Of a DNA stretch of 35,590 bases, positions 31,917 to 35,590 are shown piece after piece. Origin of the DNA: Candidatus Merdiplasma excrementigallinarum (GTDB lineage: Bacteria > Bacillota > Clostridia > Lachnospirales > Lachnospiraceae); assembly GCA_018713435.1 (NCBI GenBank), contig DVOS01000028.1:1-35590 (forward strand). Direction: 5' to 3'. Made by a program: the position numbers and the translations under genes. Under the pieces are notes generated by a model. That model was not told where the DNA came from. It searched no databases and was given only the letters and a program-made list of their open reading frames with translations. Every line of letters begins with the position of its first letter. Position 1 is the first letter of the stretch.

Positions 31917-33086
31917 CTATCCCGTTATATATCCTGCAATCCTCCGGGTCGCCTGTCCGTCGCACCCGCTCATATACGCCTCCAAAAACTGCTCTCTCTT
32001 TGCCCGCAGCAGTCTGCTGTCATTTTCCGGCATATCCGGGCAGTCCTGTCCGTCCTGTCCGGCAGGACATTTTACCGTCCGGTATTCCTGCATGACGGCA
32101 TCTGCAAGGGCCTCCTCTGCTTTTACCTGATACCCGGGGATCGCTCCATAGTTCAGATAAAACCCTCTCTTTTTCTCATATTCCTCCAGATCCGGGGCAT
32201 ACAGAACCAAAGGCTTGTCAAACAGCAGGTACTCAAAAATCAGAGAGGAATAATCGGCAATCAGCACATCCACAACGGGGAACAGCCGCTCCGTAGGCAT
32301 TTTGCAGTCCGTCTCTTTGTAGGCTTCGTGCATATGGGGATGCACCCGGCTGAGCACCAGCCACTTCTCTCCCAGTCTCTCCTGAAGCGCTTTCAGATCC
32401 AGCGCCGGCAGAGTAGGCGCTCCCGGATTTCCCCGGAAGGTGGGGGCCCACAGCACCACCCGTTTTCCCGCGGCCTGGGGGTAGAGCCGGTAAAATTCCT
32501 TTCTGCAGCTTTCCCGCCAGTTCTCCTGAAAATAGAGGTCGGTCCTGCTGACTCCCAGCGGCCGCACCTGTTTTTCTGTCAGCCGCATGGCGGAGGCAAA
32601 AGGCTTTACGCACCGGGGCGCGCTGACCGTCACCAGGGTGGTGTTTCGAAATACATTCCCATGGTACTGCCTGGGAATGTCGTCTGTCGTATCATAGCCG
32701 AACTTTTTTAACGCCCCGCAGGCGTGCCACAGCTGCACTACCTTTGTTTCTTTCCGTTTCCGGCAGGAAGCCGCCGGAAGAAAATTGTCGCAGATCACCA
32801 CGCAGCCGGCCCGGGCATACAGCTTCATAAACCCGAACATGTGACGCATCACCGCCCCGGCAGAAGCCTTCTGGTAATCCAGGTACATCTCCCGGATCTC
32901 AAGCCCGCCTTTTGCCTGCAGCGCTTCATAAAGCAGCCGCATATTTTCCGGCCGGCTGTTGTGATGGGCGTCCGCAAATATAACCAGTTCCGGCTGCACA
33001 GGCCCCCGGCAGTTCAGCCGGTAGCAGACAGGCAGCACACAGTTCTGGGCAAACATTTTGATATACTGTTTCAGCATTCGATTCAT
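31917..33086 (-). CDS. CDP-glycerol glycerophosphotransferase family protein (TagF/TagB-like), copy 3
   Basis: A 389-residue, more divergent member: LWHACGALKKFGYD, LWAPTFRGNPG, SRVHPHMHE in place of KHHPF, and DYSSLIFEYLLFDKP, ending AYMSGCDGQATRRI. The HP dipeptide with its histidine is kept, but the preceding Lys-His is changed, which may mean a different acceptor or donor from copies 1 and 2. Start at 33086 with AGGAG 4 bases upstream. It follows the GtrA-like gene by 26 bases. Confidence 0.87.
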   Translation of the reverse strand: MNRMLKQYIKMFAQNCVLPVCYRLNCRGPVQPELVIFADAHHNSRPENMRLLYEALQAKGGLEIREMYLDYQKASAGAVMRHMFGFMKLYARAGCVVICDNFLPAASCRKRKETKVVQLWHACGALKKFGYDTTDDIPRQYHGNVFRNTTLVTVSAPRCVKPFASAMRLTEKQVRPLGVSRTDLYFQENWRESCRKEFYRLYPQAAGKRVVLWAPTFRGNPGAPTLPALDLKALQERLGEKWLVLSRVHPHMHEAYKETDCKMPTERLFPVVDVLIADYSSLIFEYLLFDKPLVLYAPDLEEYEKKRGFYLNYGAIPGYQVKAEEALADAVMQEYRTVKCPAGQDGQDCPDMPENDSRLLRAKREQFLEAYMSGCDGQATRRIAGYITG

Positions 33087-33112
33087 GGTTCTCCTGCCTT
33101 TCCCTCCTGTTT

Positions 33113-33523
33113 TCAGGATTTCCGGAACACCAGAAATTTACTCAGCACATAATTGGCCACCAGCACAATCACCTGCACCAGCAGCTTGGCGATCTTGTCA
33201 TTGATCCCTGCCAGGGTCACCAGCAGAAACATGCAGCCCATATCCATCAGCAGCGTAGCCACTCTGGCCCCGTAAAACGCCGCCGCCTCTCCCAGCCTGT
33301 TCTGATTTTTGCTCTCAAACACATAGCTGCGGTTGGTAAAATAGGCAAATGTCACCGCCGCGATCCAGGAAATCACATTGGCAGCCTGCAGCTGCAGGGG
33401 ACTGTCCGGATCCAGAATCGTATATACACACAGATAGTAGGAGGCCAGACTCACCACCGTGGTCAGCACTCCTACGATCAGATAACGGATGATCTCTTTA
33501 TATTTTTGATACAGTTCTCTCAT
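33113..33523 (-). CDS. GtrA-like family membrane protein
   Basis: A 136-residue protein with four membrane helices and the GtrA pattern: EIIRYLIVGVLTTVVSLASYY near the N-terminus, FAYFTNRSYVFES after helix two, and NYVLSKFLVFRKS at the end. GtrA-like proteins are thought to flip lipid-linked sugars. Its ATG overlaps the stop of the glycosyltransferase gene (TGATG), so the pair is made together. AGGAG is 8 bases upstream. Confidence 0.9.
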   Translation of the reverse strand: MRELYQKYKEIIRYLIVGVLTTVVSLASYYLCVYTILDPDSPLQLQAANVISWIAAVTFAYFTNRSYVFESKNQNRLGEAAAFYGARVATLLMDMGCMFLLVTLAGINDKIAKLLVQVIVLVANYVLSKFLVFRKS

Positions 33524-34488
33524 CAGCTTTTCTCCTGCGCTTTCTCCGGCGTTCTCCCGGAAAGCGTTTCTCCCTGGATTTTCCGGGAAATAATGTAGCG
33601 GGGCCGGCCCTTCACTTCCTCATAGATACGGGAAATATAGTACCCGATAATTCCCAGGCTGATCATAATCACGCTTCCGATAAACAGCAGCAGCAGAATC
33701 ACAGTGGTAAAGCCTTCCACCGCATGGCCGCTGAAGTATTTTACCAGAGTCTGGATCCCCAGCACAACCGCCATGAGAAATACCACCGCGCCTGCTCCGG
33801 TTACCATCTGCATGGGGGCAGAAGAATACCCCACAATATTGGTGAGGGCGTATCGGATCAGGGATCGGGTGGACCACTTGGACTCTCCCGCTTCCCGCTC
33901 CTGGACGTCAAATTCCACTGTCGTGGAGCGGAACCCGATCCAGGAGGACATGGCCCGGAAGAAAGCGTTTCTCTCCGGCATCTCCAGCAGAGAATCCACC
34001 GCCCGGCGGTCCATCAGTTTAAAATCCGAAGCCCTGGACATGTCTATCTTTGTAGCCGAGGACATGATCTTATAGAACAGGCCGGCGCTGGCCCGGTGGA
34101 TGGCGCTCTCCTTCCCTCTGGTGCGCTTTACGCCCTCCACCACCTCATAGCCCTCCTGCCACAGGCGGTACATCTGCACCAGGGTCTGGGGCGGATGCTG
34201 CAGGTCGCAGTCCATCACCGCCGCGCAGTCTCCCTCCGCATTGGCCAGGCCTGCGAAAATCGCCGCCTCCTTGCCGAAATTTCTTGAAAAATGGATGCCT
34301 GTTACGTGTGAATCCCTGCGGGCCGCCTCCGTAATCAGGCTCCAGGTCTGATCTCTGGAACCGTCGTCCACGAAAATCAGCTGATATTCGATTTTTTCTT
34401 TTTCCAGTATTTCCTTTAATGTCTCTGCCGCTTTCAGCAGCATGGCTTCCTCATTGTACGCCGGAAGCACTACCGATAATTTTGCCAT
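33523..34488 (-). CDS. Glycosyltransferase family 2 (GtrB/DPM1-like)
   Basis: A 321-residue membrane enzyme with a GT-A domain (SVVLPAYNEE at 5-14, FVDDGSRD at 39-46, MDCDLQHPP at 92-100) and two C-terminal membrane helices (about 229-250 and 262-287). This is the layout of GtrB and related enzymes that load a sugar from a nucleotide onto undecaprenyl phosphate. With the coupled GtrA-like partner it likely supplies a lipid-linked sugar used outside the membrane to decorate a surface polymer, possibly the product of the TagF-like enzymes. AGGAG lies 5 bases before the ATG. Confidence 0.92.
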   Translation of the reverse strand: MAKLSVVLPAYNEEAMLLKAAETLKEILEKEKIEYQLIFVDDGSRDQTWSLITEAARRDSHVTGIHFSRNFGKEAAIFAGLANAEGDCAAVMDCDLQHPPQTLVQMYRLWQEGYEVVEGVKRTRGKESAIHRASAGLFYKIMSSATKIDMSRASDFKLMDRRAVDSLLEMPERNAFFRAMSSWIGFRSTTVEFDVQEREAGESKWSTRSLIRYALTNIVGYSSAPMQMVTGAGAVVFLMAVVLGIQTLVKYFSGHAVEGFTTVILLLLFIGSVIMISLGIIGYYISRIYEEVKGRPRYIISRKIQGETLSGRTPEKAQEKS

Positions 34489-34533
34489 GTATTCTCCTGA
34501 CTTTCATCACGTCTTTTCTCTATCCACAGCATC

Positions 34534-34562
34534 ATTCTACTACAGTCAGGGGACCTGCACAA
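34534..34562 (-). promoter_or_regulatory. Candidate promoter of the surface-polymer operon
   Basis: On the minus strand TTGTGC (34557-34562) and TAGAAT (34534-34539) are 17 bases apart, directly at the end of the metallophosphoesterase gene. The -35 is weak. Confidence 0.5.
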
Positions 34563-35289
34563 GTGCCGGATGAAAATCTAGGTAATCCCCGGACACCAGC
34601 ATATAGGGAATGCCGTGGAAATTTCCCCGGATGCTGTCCCCGAACCGCTGTTTTCCGTGGCAGTGGGAGTAGACCACAGCCGAAACCTGGTATTCCTCCG
34701 CCATCCTGGTAAAAGGAGAATCCTCCTCCAGAATATTGGTGGGCGGGTAATGAAGGAACATGATAAATTTCCGGTATCCCGCCCCTTTCGCCTGTTCAAA
34801 GGAGATCCGCAGGCGCTCCATCTCCCTGTCCACCAGTTTCTTCGCCTGCCGTTCCCGCTCTTCATCCCAGCCGATTACCCGGCCCCGCCTATCCAGATAA
34901 AAGGGGCCTTCAAAGGCAAACCCCTTGGTGCCCACCAGGGCGTAATCCTCATAGACGGCAAAGTTATTCTGCAGGAAAAACAGCCTGCCCTGATACTCTT
35001 CATTCAGGCGGCCGGTTTTCTTTGCGTCCCAGAACATGTCATGGTTTCCCCGGAGCAGAATCTTGCGCCCCGGCAGTCTCTCAATAAAGGCCAGGTCTTC
35101 CCGGCACTCCTCCAGCTTCCTTCCCCAGGAATGGTCCCCGGTAAGCACCAGGGTATCCTCCGGCTTTACAACCCGGTTTACATATTTTTCAATTTTCCGC
35201 TCGTGATTTTTCCAGACTTTCCCAAACACATCCATGGATTTGTCCGCCTGAAAACTCAGGTGCAGATCTCCCAGCGCGTACAGTGCCAT
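34546..35289 (-). CDS. Metallophosphoesterase
   Basis: A 247-residue calcineurin-like phosphoesterase: GDLHLSF (first metal ligands), LTGDHSWG, LRGNHDMFW, FLHYPP and SHCHGK give the full set of dimetal-site motifs in order. The family hydrolyses phosphomono- or diesters, including cyclic nucleotides and nucleic acids; this branch is uncharacterised to my knowledge. The start at 35289 has AGGAGG 9 bases upstream and begins MALYALGDLH, right at the first motif; the open extension to 35490 runs through a terminator and is rejected. No signal peptide, so cytosolic. Confidence 0.9.
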   Translation of the reverse strand: MALYALGDLHLSFQADKSMDVFGKVWKNHERKIEKYVNRVVKPEDTLVLTGDHSWGRKLEECREDLAFIERLPGRKILLRGNHDMFWDAKKTGRLNEEYQGRLFFLQNNFAVYEDYALVGTKGFAFEGPFYLDRRGRVIGWDEERERQAKKLVDREMERLRISFEQAKGAGYRKFIMFLHYPPTNILEEDSPFTRMAEEYQVSAVVYSHCHGKQRFGDSIRGNFHGIPYMLVSGDYLDFHPALVQVP

Positions 35290-35317
35290 GTCAAACCGCC
35301 TCCTTAATCTGCCCTCT

Positions 35318-35346
35318 ATCCTAACAGCAAACGGAGGGAAAGGCAA
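35318..35346 (-). promoter_or_regulatory. Promoter of the metallophosphoesterase gene
   Basis: On the minus strand TTGCCT (35341-35346) and TAGGAT (35318-35323) are 17 bases apart, with the predicted start about 20-25 bases before the AGGAGG ribosome site region. Confidence 0.55.
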
Positions 35347-35395
35347 TCCCCTGTGAAAACGGAGAAAGGAAGAGGGGAAACTGTAAATACAGACA

Positions 35396-35431
35396 TGCAA
35401 AAACCCGGCCTGCGCACAGGCCGGGCTGTTT
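35396..35431. terminator. Intrinsic terminator of a gene beyond the right edge
   Basis: CCCGGCCTG (35404-35412) and CAGGCCGGG (35417-35425) form a perfect 9-bp stem with CGCA loop. On the minus strand it is followed by TTTTTGC; on plus by CTGTTTTT. As no plus-strand gene ends here, it most likely ends a minus-strand transcript entering from the right. Confidence 0.8.
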
Positions 35432-35441
35432 TTACAGAATT

Positions 35442-35499
35442 TTTTTAATCTTAAAAATCGCAAGCATCGGTGTACAAGGGGTACAAACAAGATTAAAAA
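35442..35499. repeat. Second copy of the AGCATCGGTGTACA motif within an inverted repeat
   Basis: The 14-base word at 35463-35476 is identical to that at 21880-21893, followed by a GGGG run as there. Here it is enclosed by a perfect 11-bp inverted repeat, TTTTTAATCTT (35442-35452) with AAGATTAAAAA (35489-35499), and contains its own small stem TGTAC/GTACA (35471-35475 with 35481-35485). The right arm found at 21908 is missing, so it looks like a partial or decayed copy. Confidence 0.65.
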
Positions 35500-35519
35500 G
35501 AAATGTTAGATTTGAAAGT

Positions 35520-35565
35520 AAGTAGAGTGGCAAAATCAAGAGTGTTCAGATTTTCCACTCTACTT
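35520..35565. repeat. 17-bp hairpin near the window end
   Basis: AAGTAGAGTGG (35520-35530) pairs with CCACTCTACTT (35555-35565), and AAAATC (35532-35537) with GATTTT (35549-35554), leaving one bulged base and an 11-base loop. No U-run follows, so it is not a typical terminator. It may be the end of a mobile element or a structured leader. Confidence 0.6.
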
Positions 35566-35590
35566 GAACGTGGTCGCTGGTTGCGCTGAT

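Larger units (their letters stand above)
35290..35590. other. Intergenic end of window
   Basis: About 300 bases without a convincing gene. It holds the phosphoesterase promoter, a strong hairpin terminator for a minus-strand gene lying beyond the window, a copy of the palindromic motif, and a second long hairpin. The last 25 bases show nothing I can name. Confidence 0.6.

Noticed and set aside
35430-35590. C-terminal end of a coding gene entering from the right
   Set aside because: A short minus-strand frame ends before the terminator, but it crosses the palindromic motif and shows no recognisable protein pattern, so it cannot be supported from this window.

Overview
The window reads as chromosomal core-plus-accessory DNA of a G+C-rich member of the Clostridia, most likely a Lachnospiraceae gut anaerobe. 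The evidence is strong AGGAGG-type ribosome binding sites on nearly every gene, sigma-A type promoters, a PyrDB/PyrK type dihydroorotate dehydrogenase, a clpC-radA neighbourhood, polyferredoxin, TagF-like polyol-phosphate transferases, and several small families I know mainly from Lachnospiraceae. No rRNA, tRNA, CRISPR array, transposase or prophage gene was recognised. Almost everything lies on the minus strand; one plus-strand block runs from 21957 to 28516, interrupted only by a minus-strand ferredoxin gene.

Layout, left to right. 14-5554 (minus): a GntR-type regulator and clpC form a promoter-led operon, followed by a small conserved protein, radA and a divergent shikimate-kinase-like gene. 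A structured, repeat-rich spacer lies just after clpC. 5702-10299 (minus): purE-purM-purN-purD behind a clear promoter, with a membrane protein carrying a cadherin-like domain as last gene and a strong terminator at 5625-5678. 10439-14786 (minus): pyrE with its own promoter, then a tightly packed run of a 52-residue membrane peptide, a VanZ-like protein, a small membrane protein, an HD hydrolase and a long M29 aminopeptidase. 14922-21752 (minus): pyrC-pyrF-pyrK-pyrD, then a large DEAH helicase with two apparent membrane helices sitting between pyrD and pyrE.

21753-25233: a divergent intergenic region with a long palindromic element, a secreted L,D-transpeptidase with a ricin-like lectin domain, and an S1-domain RNA-binding protein. 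Convergent to these is a four-cluster ferredoxin with its own strong promoter. 25234-28516 (plus): three translationally coupled genes, namely a lipoprotein fusing a substrate-binding-like domain to a von Willebrand A domain, an XpaC-like membrane protein, and a membrane-anchored substrate-binding-like protein. No ABC permease or ATPase accompanies them. This is the best candidate for an undescribed system.

28501-34488 (minus): a cell-surface cluster of glycosyltransferase family 2, GtrA-like flippase, three tandem TagF/TagB-like transferases and a CwlD-like amidase. 34546-35289 is a metallophosphoesterase. The last 300 bases hold a terminator, a second copy of the palindromic motif seen at 21880, and another long hairpin.

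Together the genes cover de novo purine and pyrimidine synthesis, protein quality control and DNA repair, and envelope assembly. Functional calls rest on motifs read by eye; no database search was run.
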